Assembly (NCBI GenBank): GCA_010093705.1
Contig: MU006089.1
Location: 1,847,561 to 1,911,560, forward strand
Source: Patellaria atrata CBS 101060
Lineage: Eukaryota; Ascomycota; Dothideomycetes; Patellariales; Patellariaceae
Reading direction: 5' to 3'
Length of the DNA: 64,000 nt
Part shown: in pieces, positions 46,739 through 57,665 of the stretch
Layout of the letters: the number at the start of each line of letters is the position of its first letter
Position numbering within the stretch: the stretch's first letter is position 1
Position numbers and translations under genes: made by a program
The notes under the pieces: generated by a model
What the model saw: the letters and a program-made list of their open reading frames with translations, nothing else
Told to the model about the DNA's origin: nothing
The model's database searches: none

Positions 46739-48640
46739 ATGCCTCGCAAACAAGTCTACGGAAAACGTGCCAGAACATTCGCCTACACCTCTCTCACTCC
46801 ACTGGGGGATTGGTCCAGTCCCGGCAAGTTGCCGAATGAAGATGAAAAAGTGCAGGATATCATCAAAGAGTTTGGTGCACTATCGGTGCAGCCAGATAAT
46901 AAACCAGACAAAGCTAGGGAAGAGAAGACAAGGAGGGTTCTAAAGGCGAAGGATACAAATATTCAGCCATGCTTGGATAAAGGCAAAAAGGATGGGAAGC
47001 TTAAGAAGAATACTATTTCCGTAGAAGAGGTTATTATTGTCCAAGGAAAGAATATAGATATAGAATCTTCTCATGATCAGAAAGGCGAGAATGAAGAAAA
47101 GAGTAAGGAGAAAAAGAATGGAGGACAGCATTGCGTAAGCCGAAAGTCCAAGGCATCCTGTAACAATACTATCGAGGAACAAGAGGGAGAGACAATCGCC
47201 GTAGCTCCAGATTTAAAGCAATCCGAAAAGAAGCCGCCATTACGGACGCCTGTCAGAAAATCTCAAGGCTCAACTCTCCCACCCCTTTCTAGACCAGACG
47301 ATCCTCTGACGAGGTATACCACTCCGTTACTAGACCTCTGCCGCGATCAAAAGGCAAGAATATGCCCACTACCATTTGCGGAGTCTCTCGCTGAGTTCGA
47401 GGATACAGTTCAGGTAGTCAAGCTTGCTGAAGCATCCTTTAGCGAGGTCTACCGACTATCAACTAAGGCACACATCGGGACAAAGTACGAAGGCGTCTGG
47501 AAACTGATGGCCTTAAAACCACCTCCCGAATGTATACCGAAAGATTTTTCAGAAAAGGAGGAGGACAAACTAGCATACATGAGTGCGGTGGATAATGTTC
47601 TCTCAGAGTTACGGCTGCTGAATCATATGACGGAAGTCCCTGGTTTTACCGTATTTCGAGATCTACGTGTCTTTCTGGGTCCACCCCCGAAACCGTTTGT
47701 GAGCGCCTGGAGAGCATACAACAAAGCGCAGCCGAAAGGAAAGAAGAGCGAGTTCCCAGATCCAGGAAAAAAGGGGAGCTACGGCCTAGACCAACTGTGG
47801 ATTGCCATCGAGATGGGAGACGCAGGCACAGACTTGGAGAAGATCCTCGAAAGAGGAAACAAACTCAGCGTATGGCAAGCATGGGACATCTTCTGGGGGG
47901 TAGCCATCGCCGTTGGCAAGGGGGAAGAAATAGCAGAGTTCGAGCACCGTGATCTCCACCTCGGAAATATATGTATCCGCTCGCCCAATCCATCAAACTC
48001 TCTCCATCCCAGCGATTCCATCAACTCTTCCCTCACTCTCGGCGCTACAGGTCTCAGTGTAACCATCATCGACTACACACTCTCCCGCGCTAAAATGCGA
48101 CCTTCGCGCCCCGACTCCTCCACGGATGCTGAGCAGATAGCGTTCTACCCCCTCTCCACCGACCCCGCTATTTTCGAAGGCGACGCCGCGGAAAACTACC
48201 AGTACGCGATGTACCGGCACATGCGCTCTCTCTTCCTCACCTCATCCGCCCTCACTACGCTCAACGGGCGCAAACTCAAGGCTGCAGAAGCGAAGAAGTC
48301 GTGGCGGGAGTTCTGTCCCGGCACGAATCTCGTATGGTTGCATTTCGTGCTCGACCAGTTGTTAGCGAATCTTGTGCCTGTGGATACGGACGAGTTGGAC
48401 ATTACTATACAGGAGAAGGGAAGAGAGTTGCATAAACGATTGAGGGAATTACAAGCATGGCTTGAACTGCAGAACCTTGGTGTCGAGGGTGGGTTGAGGG
48501 GCGCGGCGGATTTGGTGGGTGTCGCGGTTGAGGAGGGGTGGTTGACTGCTGAGGATGTGATTGGGGAGGTGGAGGGAGATGGTGTGAGGAGCGAGGGGAA
48601 GAGGAAGAGGAGGCGGCGGAGGATTGAGAAGGTGGAGTGA
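46739..48640 (+). CDS. Haspin-type serine/threonine protein kinase
   Basis: Single exon, 633 residues; ATG 46739 gives MPRKQVYGKRARTFAY, like other fungal haspins. Residues 1-210 are charged and disordered. The divergent kinase domain includes the glycine-loop region KLAEASFSEVYRL near 230, the catalytic loop FEHRDLHLGNIC near 402, and the haspin-specific IIDYTLSR near 443 in place of DFG. The end has the helical FVLDQLLANL block. Haspin phosphorylates histone H3 Thr3 and helps place Aurora B at centromeres. The very C-terminus is basic (KRKRRRRRIEK), a probable nuclear signal. No introns were needed, unusual among its neighbours. Confidence 0.93.
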   Translation: MPRKQVYGKRARTFAYTSLTPLGDWSSPGKLPNEDEKVQDIIKEFGALSVQPDNKPDKAREEKTRRVLKAKDTNIQPCLDKGKKDGKLKKNTISVEEVIIVQGKNIDIESSHDQKGENEEKSKEKKNGGQHCVSRKSKASCNNTIEEQEGETIAVAPDLKQSEKKPPLRTPVRKSQGSTLPPLSRPDDPLTRYTTPLLDLCRDQKARICPLPFAESLAEFEDTVQVVKLAEASFSEVYRLSTKAHIGTKYEGVWKLMALKPPPECIPKDFSEKEEDKLAYMSAVDNVLSELRLLNHMTEVPGFTVFRDLRVFLGPPPKPFVSAWRAYNKAQPKGKKSEFPDPGKKGSYGLDQLWIAIEMGDAGTDLEKILERGNKLSVWQAWDIFWGVAIAVGKGEEIAEFEHRDLHLGNICIRSPNPSNSLHPSDSINSSLTLGATGLSVTIIDYTLSRAKMRPSRPDSSTDAEQIAFYPLSTDPAIFEGDAAENYQYAMYRHMRSLFLTSSALTTLNGRKLKAAEAKKSWREFCPGTNLVWLHFVLDQLLANLVPVDTDELDITIQEKGRELHKRLRELQAWLELQNLGVEGGLRGAADLVGVAVEEGWLTAEDVIGEVEGDGVRSEGKRKRRRRRIEKVE

Positions 48641-49412
48641 GAGGGTGTAGGGGTTGGAAGGTTGGATTGCATTGAGGGCGTTTTGGATGGTGGTGTGTGC
48701 ATTGGGTGGTGTTTTGGTTGGCTATGGAGGATGTTTTACTGTTTGGCTTCTTCTGGCTAAGTCTGTGAAATACATAAGATATCCGTTAATTCGTTGAAGA
48801 GTCTTTGACTTTACTATGCCCAATGAGTGAGTTGTACGAATTATACTATCTAATCTAACTATACGAAATACCTAACTTAAATACCTAAGATAGTTCTTTC
48901 AAATATCTAAAATCATTATCTTTGGTATAACATCTAAACTTGGGATACAGTATCCTAGGTAGAGTAATTTATCCTAGGATACACCATCTTAGGTATAGCA
49001 TCTAAACTAAGGGTACATTATCATAGTTTGACATTTAAACCTAGAATACATTTATCCGTGGCTCCCTCCTCCTATGTCTTGATTATATAGTCTTTCGTAA
49101 TTCTGCTATTCTAGAATATTATAGTCAACCTTATATCTAGACCTCGCGGGATCACAAGCGGATCGGGTTAATGTTCGTGTACGTGATGACGGTTAAATGG
49201 ATGCATTAAAAGTCCGCAAGTTACAACGAATAGACAAAAAGTTGTGAGATAGTAAAAGTTTATACGTCCAAGAGTTAAGTGAATTTACTCCAGACTGGTA
49301 TCCTACTGCATTCTCACGTCCAAAGAACAAGCGTACCACCTTAAGCTGTAACTACCCCCCTTTCCACCCTTCACCACCTACGGTACCCTACCCACCAGAT
49401 CACCCAATCCGC
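48641..49412. other. AT-rich spacer between convergent genes
   Basis: 3' flanks of haspin (+) and the spermidine-synthase-like gene (-). Between 48850 and 49050 short imperfect words such as ATCCTAGG, CATCTAAAC and ACCTAA recur, giving a low-complexity patch. It is not a telomere repeat. No gene seen. Confidence 0.5.
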
Positions 49413-51380
49413 TCACCAATTTTCCCACACCCCATCCGGCAATACCGTCCTCATGATATGCCAATGACTAACCGCACTCGCCTGATGATATTTCTCCACC
49501 TCCCCTTCGCCTCCTCTCTTCAACACCTTCGCCTCCTTCCCTTCCACCGTCGGCGGAAATTGCACCTCGAGATCCGGCTTCGGATACAGGAACTCTCTGC
49601 GCGACATGCTACCTCTGAAGTCGTTCTCGGTCGGGTAGCGGAAAGTCAGTGGTTCCGTAGATTTGGTGCAGAAGACGACCATGTTGATGAAGTCGGCTTG
49701 GGGTTTTGTTTTGGGGTCGGCGGAGGGGGGAGGAGTGGAAGGGGGCTGGTCGCGGAAGATGCGGCAGGTGGGGAAGACGGTACGGATGGTGGAGAGGATG
49801 AGGATTGTGGGAGGGAGGTGCATGTCGCCTGCGTAGTTCTACGTCACAAGATTCGTGTTAGTAAGGTTATATAACTAGAACAGTGCAGAGAGACAAGAAG
49901 GAAAAGCTCACAATCGCAACTACTCCATCATCTTTCAGTAGCGCCTTCAAACCTTCCAGGAATTCTAAGGTGAATAGGGAGGTGGGCTCGGCACCGCCGG
50001 TGAAGACGTCGTGGATGATGTAGTCGTATGCGCCGGGGGTTTCTTTTGCAGCGTTGTCGACGAATGGAATCGCGTTTTGAATGGCAGCGGTGTGGTTGGA
50101 GGGAAGATCAAAGTATTTGGTCGCGAAGTAGTGGACGACGGGGTCAATTTCCACGATTGTGGTGTTGATGCCATGGGAGATGAATGCTTTGGGTGCCGTC
50201 CCGATGCCGAGACCGCTGGATATTTGTTAGACATGGCGAATGATGCTTACTATATAGAAAAAGGGATGAAACAAAATCAAAAAGTAATAGTGCTGTCAGT
50301 AGGGAGAAACGGCACGTCGACATCTCCACTCAATATGGATGTCAATATCTACCTATACGAGCCTTGTACAACGTCTAGAAATTAAACTCACATGGTCAAC
50401 GCCTTCTTTTTACTATCAGGTTTAGTGTTACCAGTTTCGACAAGTCTGGCACTCTCTAGCATGGTAAACACAGAATATATTGTCTCTCTCATAACCTGGC
50501 CATCTTGTGCACGTTCAGGAGTAATGAGCCATTCACCCCCTAGGAGGCTATGATCACAACGCAAAAGCCGAAATTGCATGTCGTGTCCATCCAGGACGGA
50601 GATATAGCCAGTTATGGACTCCTGGCGCTCTAGGAGGGTATAATTATACGGTTGCAATCTACTTTCAAGGACTGCCAAAGTAGCATCCGACGTATAATGT
50701 GGATTAGCACGTATAGTGTGGAGCATCGCAGGGATGGCGAGGAAGCATAGTTTGGATGGGGACAAGGCTGCAGATGCTGAGGCTATCAGAAGCTGCAGTC
50801 CTGATCTATGAAGGAATATGTTCGTTCCTATAATCCTTGGGAGCCAGAAAGAAGTGGTTTTCTCAATGAAAGAGAATGATACGTAAGAACCAATAACCGG
50901 TAGAATCTCCCCGAGATTCGAACTGACCCCTTCAGGTTGAAAAGGTTCTAGCAATTCTCCTACGGTATAGAGGGCAAAAAACAGAAGTGGGAAATAGGTT
51001 ACAGCTTCTGTAATAACAGGTCCGTTGGTAGGGCCTAGTCGACCGCTGACTTGGAACAAAAGATACTGTATAGTAGGGATCCAGTATGCTAGAACGGGTA
51101 TATATTGATCCAAATTGGTTGGTAAGAACTTGTTCATTGCTGATCTTCCCATGAATGCTAGCAGGGCAGTCATTGTCATTCCTCTCTGATGGAATAGACT
51201 CGATGGGATGGATCCATACACAGGGGAAAGGCTCTGTTGTGATACTGGTGAAGAAACAGCGGCCAGTAATAGCAGACATGCTGCACGGATCAATGCTTTT
51301 GTCGATGCATCCTTGATAATTGTGTTATTAGCGGCCGCATTTGCTTGCGGCGGCTTTCGAGGTGCTGTTTTACGAGCCAT
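49413..51380 (-). CDS. Membrane-anchored spermidine/spermine synthase-like protein
   Basis: Three exons on the minus strand: 51380-50392, 50215-49912, 49838-49413; 572 residues. The first 330 residues contain several hydrophobic segments (LIRAACLLLLAAVSS; FPLLFFALYTVGELL; LLIASASAALS). They are followed by an aminopropyltransferase/methyltransferase fold: GLGIGTAPKAF near residue 331 (SAM loop), TTIVEIDPVVHYFATKYF, and YDYIIHDVFTGG. Soluble spermidine synthases lack the N-terminal TM part and keep two aspartates in the polyamine-binding region. Here DVFTGG replaces the usual DSSD-like word, so the acceptor is probably not putrescine. The family is related to bacterial membrane-bound polyamine synthase-like proteins. 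The substrate is unknown. Confidence 0.85.
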
Positions 51381-52031
51381 TGCTCTATGTTATCATGTAG
51401 TAGTAGGATTTAAGGAAGAATACAAAGTCCCAGAACCAGCCGGTGATTTTTTTTATTTTACTTTGGAGGTGTTCAAATCCCTTTGTCTAGACATGGAATA
51501 TCCAATAGGACCTTTTTAAGGGGATGAGGCCACAGAATCTCGGTTGTATTCAGATTTGATGAACAACGGTCCACAAGACTTATCGATGGATCAAAATATA
51601 TCCGCAACAGTCAACATAATGATTGTCTAAAGGAATGTACGGTCAGATAAGTAATGCAAAGCGAGTGTGACTGGGTTATCAGGGACAGATGTCCTTACTC
51701 CTTAGGGATGAAGTCGAAACAAAGTTGTAACACGTGCTTGTTAACATGATGCTAAGAATATCAAAGGTCCCCCGTACCTCACCTTAAACTTAACATATTT
51801 CCTATCATCCTTGGCTACATTAGTTTCAGAGACAGAGATATCCGTACCAATACTGTACCTACTAGTGCTGTAAGATGAGGTGACATCCATCTCCGAATTC
51901 GCCTTTCGGCATCTTCATCCGTGACGGGCGTGACAAGCTCTTAATCCCACCAGCAGCCTATGCCATGATACTGCTGGAAACACAACGTCCACATCTCGCA
52001 GAAGAGCGAAGCTTCATGCCCTATCTTGAAT
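51381..52031. other. Intergenic divergent promoter region
   Basis: 651 bases between divergent genes; an upstream ATG at 52014 opens only a ten-codon frame. No other gene seen. Confidence 0.5.
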
Positions 52032-52689
52032 ATGACACCAGATAATACGCGAACATCTTCTGAAAATAATAATACCGATCTAGAACAGTTTCAACGGATC
52101 CGTGCCAAAAATCGGAGGAAGAGATACTTAGATACTCATCCCGAATACTTTGAAACGGCTCTTGAGCTTGCAGGTGAACTTTCACGCGACCATCAAGTTC
52201 ATTATCCCTCTAAATCTCTTAGATCCCCTCCTATATGATCGATTAATTCGTCGTTTTCAAACTCCCGCCGAACGCGAAGCGGAACGCCGTTCGAAGGGCT
52301 TTTCCGGCATCCTCGAGGCCGATCTCCTTCGATCTGAGGCCAGGCTCGATGCTTCCAAAGAGAAGTCTTCTACTGCATGCAAAGTTCGTCGAAAACCCTC
52401 CATTGCAAACACCATAGATGAGCACCCTGAAGATGCACCTAAGACCAAGGAAGAGGGTAAGGAGAGATGGCTTTACGAGATGACTATGCGTTTTATAAGA
52501 GGCGATGACGATGACTTTGATTACAAGGGCGTCGACGAGAGTGAGGAATTTGATGATCGAGATGAAGAGATAAGGGAAGAGGAAGAAAGATACTTCGAGC
52601 AGGAAGAGCCCGAATGGGTGCTTGAAGAGCCTGGCACCTCAGGAGAAAAGTCCAAACTCACTGGCGAGACGGGCATTCAGGATTTCTAG
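52032..52689 (+). CDS. CCDC97-like protein (DUF2052)
   Basis: Two exons, 52032-52173 and 52223-52689, with a 49-bp intron; 202 residues. The N-terminal RIRAKNRRKRYLDTHPEYF and, across the splice, DPLLYDRLIRRFQTPAERE, then GFSGILEADLLRSEARL, match the CCDC97 C-terminal domain. The end is very acidic with RWLYEMTMRFIRGDDDDFDY and EERYFEQEEPEWV. Human CCDC97 associates with the SF3B part of the spliceosome; a similar role in the fungus is inferred. Start ATG 52032 is the first in frame. Confidence 0.88.
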
Positions 52690-53969
52690 ACAGACTCGAA
52701 GGATACATAATACATCCGTTCTTGGTGGAAATACTAAGCTGGTATTGACGAGAGAGTGTTATTGCAACCTAAACAATGATCAAGTGTCTACACTCTTGTG
52801 AAGGGGATATATGGTTTTGTTGTATGTCTTTCTGGTATTCTCTAAATGGTTCTAAGGTGGTACTAATATCAAAGCAGGCCACCACCAAGATAGGTACCGG
52901 AGTTAATCGGTAGCCTCAATATAGTGAAAGATCAATGGTGCGTGGATTTTTTTCAGATAATAGTCACCGGATACACCCAGCCCCCATGGCTTAGTCACAA
53001 ACGATATAAACACGAATCTTCCCATAACACTATATCATGAATCTTAGGTAACATGGTCTCAACAATACCTCTAAAACCGCATGATTCCTTTTTCCGCTAC
53101 ACTTTTGCGTAATTGTACATTTAGGAGATGTCATTTGACAAAGAGCAACAAACATTGAGTGTTCTCCGGGGAAGTTTTTGGCCTTGGTGAATGGGCAAGC
53201 TTCGTTATCCTCATCGTCTCTCATCTGAGTTGGTCTAACAAGACGACACTGGCGTCTGCTAGTCCTTGCACCTAAGGTAAAAAAATGTGTGAGTTGAGGT
53301 TGGACTGTAGGAGGTGCGTATAACTTGTCCTTGCAAAACTAGAGAAGTAAGAATTATCCAAATGTCAACATACCTATATGATATTTCTATTCAATGCATT
53401 CTCGTCGGCATCTCATTGTACAATCCGGTATGCAGAATCTATCTCCGGCTTCGCGTAGGTCTGTGAGCTGCACCTCGTTCAAGACGCAAGGCCGAAAACT
53501 TTACGCTCCATCCAGACCATCATGCAGTATTCCCAAACGAACAGTTCTCAGCCTATGCGTGGGCCAATTATCAGAACTGGAATTACCCTTTCACCGGTCT
53601 TTGCTGCAGCTCAAAAGATGAAAGATGGCACCAAAGCGCGCGGGGCTATTGTGTCGATCAGCCTTGTCTATGGGTCTCCAATTTGCAACTTTTCTTACCT
53701 GCAGTTGTCCTAAAGGATGTACCTGTCCCGGTTGGAAGGGGTAGTCGAGGAGCGCCTCCAGCCTGGGCGTTAAACTAGAAAATCAACTATAGTAACCGCC
53801 GATATGCGGCTATAACTGTACACAAAATACTATACTGAGCACCCCCCTAAAAAGATCCACAAACGTGAGTACTTCATTTGAATGGTACAGCCGAATCCAT
53901 ACTCCTTTCCGCGCAACGTACTGCTAGCGTACTGTATGCTCTCTCGGGTCATCTGCAGGGAGGGTAGAC
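52690..53969. other. Intergenic region
   Basis: 1.3 kb spacer upstream of a HET gene. Nothing else could be supported. Confidence 0.5.
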
Positions 53970-55888
53970 ATGGATTTGTTCCAATATACGGAGCTTCCAA
54001 ATTCTCAGAGCATCCGGATCCTCACACTTCATCCGGGATCGTACCATGACGAGATAACATGTTCCCTCTCGGTATCCCAACTCGACAATCTGGAGAAATA
54101 TGAAGCTATCTCATACACTTGGGGTGATGCCAAGATAGCGGAAGAGATTTCGGTTGGTGATTCCAGACTGGCTATCACTACGAATCTAATCGGAGCTCTG
54201 CGTCGTTTTAGACTAGAAGACCGGGATAGAAAGCTATGGGCAGACGCGATCTGCATCAATCAACATAATCTTTCGGAGAGAAGTCAACAAGTTGGGATCA
54301 TGAGAGATATATTCCAAAAGGCATCAAGAACATTTGTCTGGCTTGGTGAAGAGTCCCCGTCAGATCTGCCACCAATTGAAGCAATAAAGAGAATTGAAGA
54401 AGCAATCGCCGAGAAAATAAAGGGAATTAAACGAGATTATATTGAAGAAGCGATAGATAAGGAAAGTACACAAGTCATCAAACGAATACTTAGCTTCATC
54501 CCAGCCGAGAAAACATTGTTTACATCCGTATTGACTGACGGCAGTCTCAGTCCATCCGAATCCTATAACTCAACAATGAGCTTAAGGGAAGCACCCAAAC
54601 ATGAATCAGATTTGCCCCCTCATGCTTCAACCAGTAAAAGTCCACTTACCATACCTCTCTTTACGTTGTTCAGCCGCCCATGGTTTGAACATGCATGGGT
54701 CATGCAAGAAGTTTCCATGAGTTCCGAATTACTTATGCATCATGGGCGTTTTCAGTCCCACTGGAATCTCTTCGCTCAAGGTGCAAATTGTATCCTCAAC
54801 CATCCTGCTTGGCCAGTTTCCAGGGGAAGAGGAGGTTTCTTGTCTACCGCATGTATCAATACTAGTTTACATGCCTACGCCCGACAACAAATTAGTACCG
54901 TTGCAAGATGCGATCTTAGCCTCCTTTTAGTTATGATGAGAGAAAATACCAAGGCAACAGATCCCCGGGACAAGGTCTTTTCGCTCCTCGGCCTTGTTAA
55001 GGAACAATTTCAGCAACAAATACCAATCGATTACGCCGCTCGAGTTGAAACAGTCTATACTCAAGCGACCATTTCTGCCCTTACCCCTAATACTGGTTTT
55101 CATATACTGCGTGCTGCTGGACAGAAGAACTTGAAAAACACACATTTGCCGCTACCATCATGGATCCCAGATTACTCTCTTGTAAATCAAGGAATACTGG
55201 GATTTGGGTGGAAGCCATATACTGCTGGGGGAACTGAACCTCCTTTATTCTGGCATGAAAAAGATATTTCCGTGTTGGGAATGTACGGCAGATTATGCGG
55301 TAGGGTTAACGATATGATACCCCCTAGGGGCGACAGGGACTGGGATCCAAAAGATAAATACTCTTTCTCAAACCTGGATGCACAACATTGGCAAAAGTCC
55401 TACCATTCGTATTCGATAAAAATCATATATACTTAGTTGAGAACATGGATGGTGTCTATTAGAGGTTAATGATCTGCGATATTAGTACGTCTGGAACGCC
55501 TCAGGGGCTTCTTTGGACGCAGAAGGCTCAGGACGTTTACAGAAACTTGTATCTTGACAATCGCGTTAGTGACAGTCACATGACCTCAAACAATTTATCG
55601 GATGACCCCGACGTCAGAGGAGCACAACTTCAATATAGATTCGATTATAGGCCAGATGGACTCTGTAATAATCTGTGTTGGTGCGATTCGGGGCATCTGG
55701 GATGGGTGCCCCTGGATACTCAAGTTGGCGATTATTGGGTACTCTTCAAAGGCGCGCCCAAGCCATTCATATTGAGGAAAAATGAGGATGGACATATGAT
55801 CTTGATCGGAGAGGCTTATATTCACGGTGTAATGTGGGGAGAGGCGCTAGTTGAAGGGTTGGAATGGGATACAATTACGCTTCATTGA
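53970..55888 (+). CDS. HET-domain protein (second copy)
   Basis: Two exons by my reading, 53970-55408 and 55465-55888, about 620 residues; the intron border is uncertain (donor GTATTC, acceptor GAG). HET blocks are YEAISYTWG at residues 44-52, LWADAICINQHNLSERSQQVG at 89-109 and HAWVMQEVSMSSELLMHHG further on. The C-terminal module (DSGHLGWVPLDTQVGDYW, IGEAYIHGVMWGEA) parallels the end of the HET gene at 15331. It is expected to act in allorecognition or immune-like cell death. The linker between the first and second halves of the domain (ERSQQ to SRPWFEHAW) is long and rich in Glu/Lys. If the intron is wrong, the protein would stop at about 488 residues. Confidence 0.85.
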
Positions 55889-56914
55889 ACCCATATAGGA
55901 GTTCTTGAAGTAAGTTTGTAAGATTAAATATAATTTGTTCTTCTGACTTACCTAATCTAGGACTACAACTTGATCAGTACATTCACCTTTCTGTTAGACA
56001 TCAGTGCCATCTTCGCTTTCAGTACCATTTTGTCTTTTAGTAACACCATCTCTCCCAGTACCTTTTCTTTTCTCAGTACAACCTTTCTCTCAGCACAATC
56101 TTATGTCTCAACCTCGTCCTATATCCTCCCTAAGACCGAAAGGAGATCAAGGAGCCTACATCACTCACTGGAAAAACACCCCCATAACCCCCCTCCAGAT
56201 TTCATTTAATACTCCACCCACACATCATTCCCTTATCCACCCGCTTCCATATTACAAGAATACATTCTCTTATTTTGCAACACTCCGCTCTGGTTTACAA
56301 GAACTCTCAAACTAGATATAATATCGTCATATCACTATATCCCGACATGAATTTTGCGCCTAAGACGTGCTTTAGATCATACCGCACAAATGCTCCGTGG
56401 TGCTCTAGCGGATGTTCTAAGTCTGCACGATATCTGTGCAGGATCCTCTCTATGTATGAATATAAAGTGATCCAATGGGATACATGATACTCCCTACATA
56501 ATGATCTTAACATACCGCCATAGTGACTCTACTCTAAGATATCGTGCATCTCTGCCGCTCATTCGCAAACGCAGCATACTGTGCTAGTCACATAACCGCT
56601 TGATTGCCATCTGGATAGTACAGACGCCATTCTCGTAAACGTTATATTGAATCGAGAAATCCTGACAATAGTATACCTACAGACCTATATGCAAAAGGGA
56701 CATAATAAATCGACTATCAAACATCCGACCCACCACTCCAACCCAAATTACACATCCTCCCTATCTCCAAAACAATATACCCACTACATCCCACAATCCC
56801 ACACTATACCTCATCTCTTCCCCTCAGAAGCCTCCCTACCCCCAACACCCCCAAAGCAAAAAATAATGATAATGATAATAATAAAGTACCATAGGCAAAT
56901 AAAAGAGCGCAAAA
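55889..56914. other. Intergenic region
   Basis: Low-complexity, CT- and CA-rich DNA between the HET gene and the tRNA. A short A/T/G microsatellite (AATGATAATGATAATAATAA) lies at about 56862-56882. No gene seen. Confidence 0.5.
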
Positions 56915-56999
56915 GGTCGTGCTGGGACTCGAACCCAGGTTACCGGAAGCTTTCCTTTAAGATCAAAATCCGGAGTGATAACCACTACACTACACAACC
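56915..56999 (-). tRNA. tRNA-Gln(TTG) with a 14-nt intron
   Basis: Read on the minus strand, the sequence folds as a full cloverleaf. The acceptor stem is GGTTGTG/CACGACC (7 pairs, one G-U), the D arm GTG...CAC, the anticodon stem CCGGA/TCCGG with loop TTTTGA..T, and the T arm CTGGG-TTCGAGT-CCCAG. The anticodon TTG reads CAA glutamine. An intron of 14 bases (TCTTAAAGGAAAGC) sits one base 3' of the anticodon, the canonical place. The T loop TTCGAGT serves as B box. An A/T tract follows downstream as terminator region. Confidence 0.95.
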
Positions 57000-57138
57000 C
57001 TGACAGGTTGAGGGGTGGCGGGGTTTTCAAATTGATCTCAGTGTTGTAGTGCTCGATGGGGATTTTAGTGGTGGGGGCCCGATGTCAGTGCGGGGTTACA
57101 TAATTCTTTGGTGGTACCCAACCGGTGGTCTACTAGTT

Positions 57139-57139
<1 letters not shown>

Positions 57140-57172
<33 letters not shown>
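57140..57172 (+). repeat. Homopolymer of 33 G
   Basis: An uninterrupted run of 33 G residues in otherwise ordinary DNA. Its true length is uncertain, because sequencing and replication both slip on such runs. It could form a G-quadruplex. Confidence 0.9.
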
Positions 57173-57173
<1 letters not shown>

Positions 57174-57400
57174 GTCATGGGGAGATGGGGTTATATTGGA
57201 GATTCGGGTTTTGGGCTTTGGGGGAGTGGTATGGTATGTCTTATTGTGTGTGTATCAAGATGAGGAAGAGGGTTCACGTTTTTGTCACCCTTAAAGGGTT
57301 TGATAGGGTTGTTTGGATGTTTCTTTGGATTATTGTATATACTGACTATTTAAACCTAATGGTTGAATAGCTGACGTGGAAAAGTCTAGTTACTTTCAAT

Positions 57401-57665
57401 TCTGTAATGGCGCGTGAACTTGAGGAGCAGAATTTCTAAGAACCAGAGTGCTGAATAGATTACTGGCACACTGCATCCTTATCCCCAAATCTTGTAGAAG
57501 AGGCGACGGGAGGAACACTGGACGTTCAGGAGTTACTCTCTGTTCTGTAATAGAGCATGAACCGTGAAGAGCAGAATCTCTAAGAATCAAACTGCTGAAT
57601 AGATTACGGGGCCACTGCATCATCATCCCCAAACCTCTAGAAGAGGCGAAGGGAGGAACACTGGA
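57401..57665 (+). repeat. Diverged tandem duplication, period about 143 bp
   Basis: Two copies of about 122 bases (57401-57522 and 57544-57665) share TCTGTAAT, GAGCAGAAT, TCTAAGAA, CTGAATAGATTAC and AGGAACACTGGA in the same order. The copies differ at many positions, so the duplication is old. The content is not recognised. Confidence 0.85.

Noticed and set aside
48850-49050. Telomere-like or mobile-element repeat in the AT-rich spacer
   Set aside because: The recurring words are irregular and do not match TTAGGG or any terminal repeat; best seen as low complexity.
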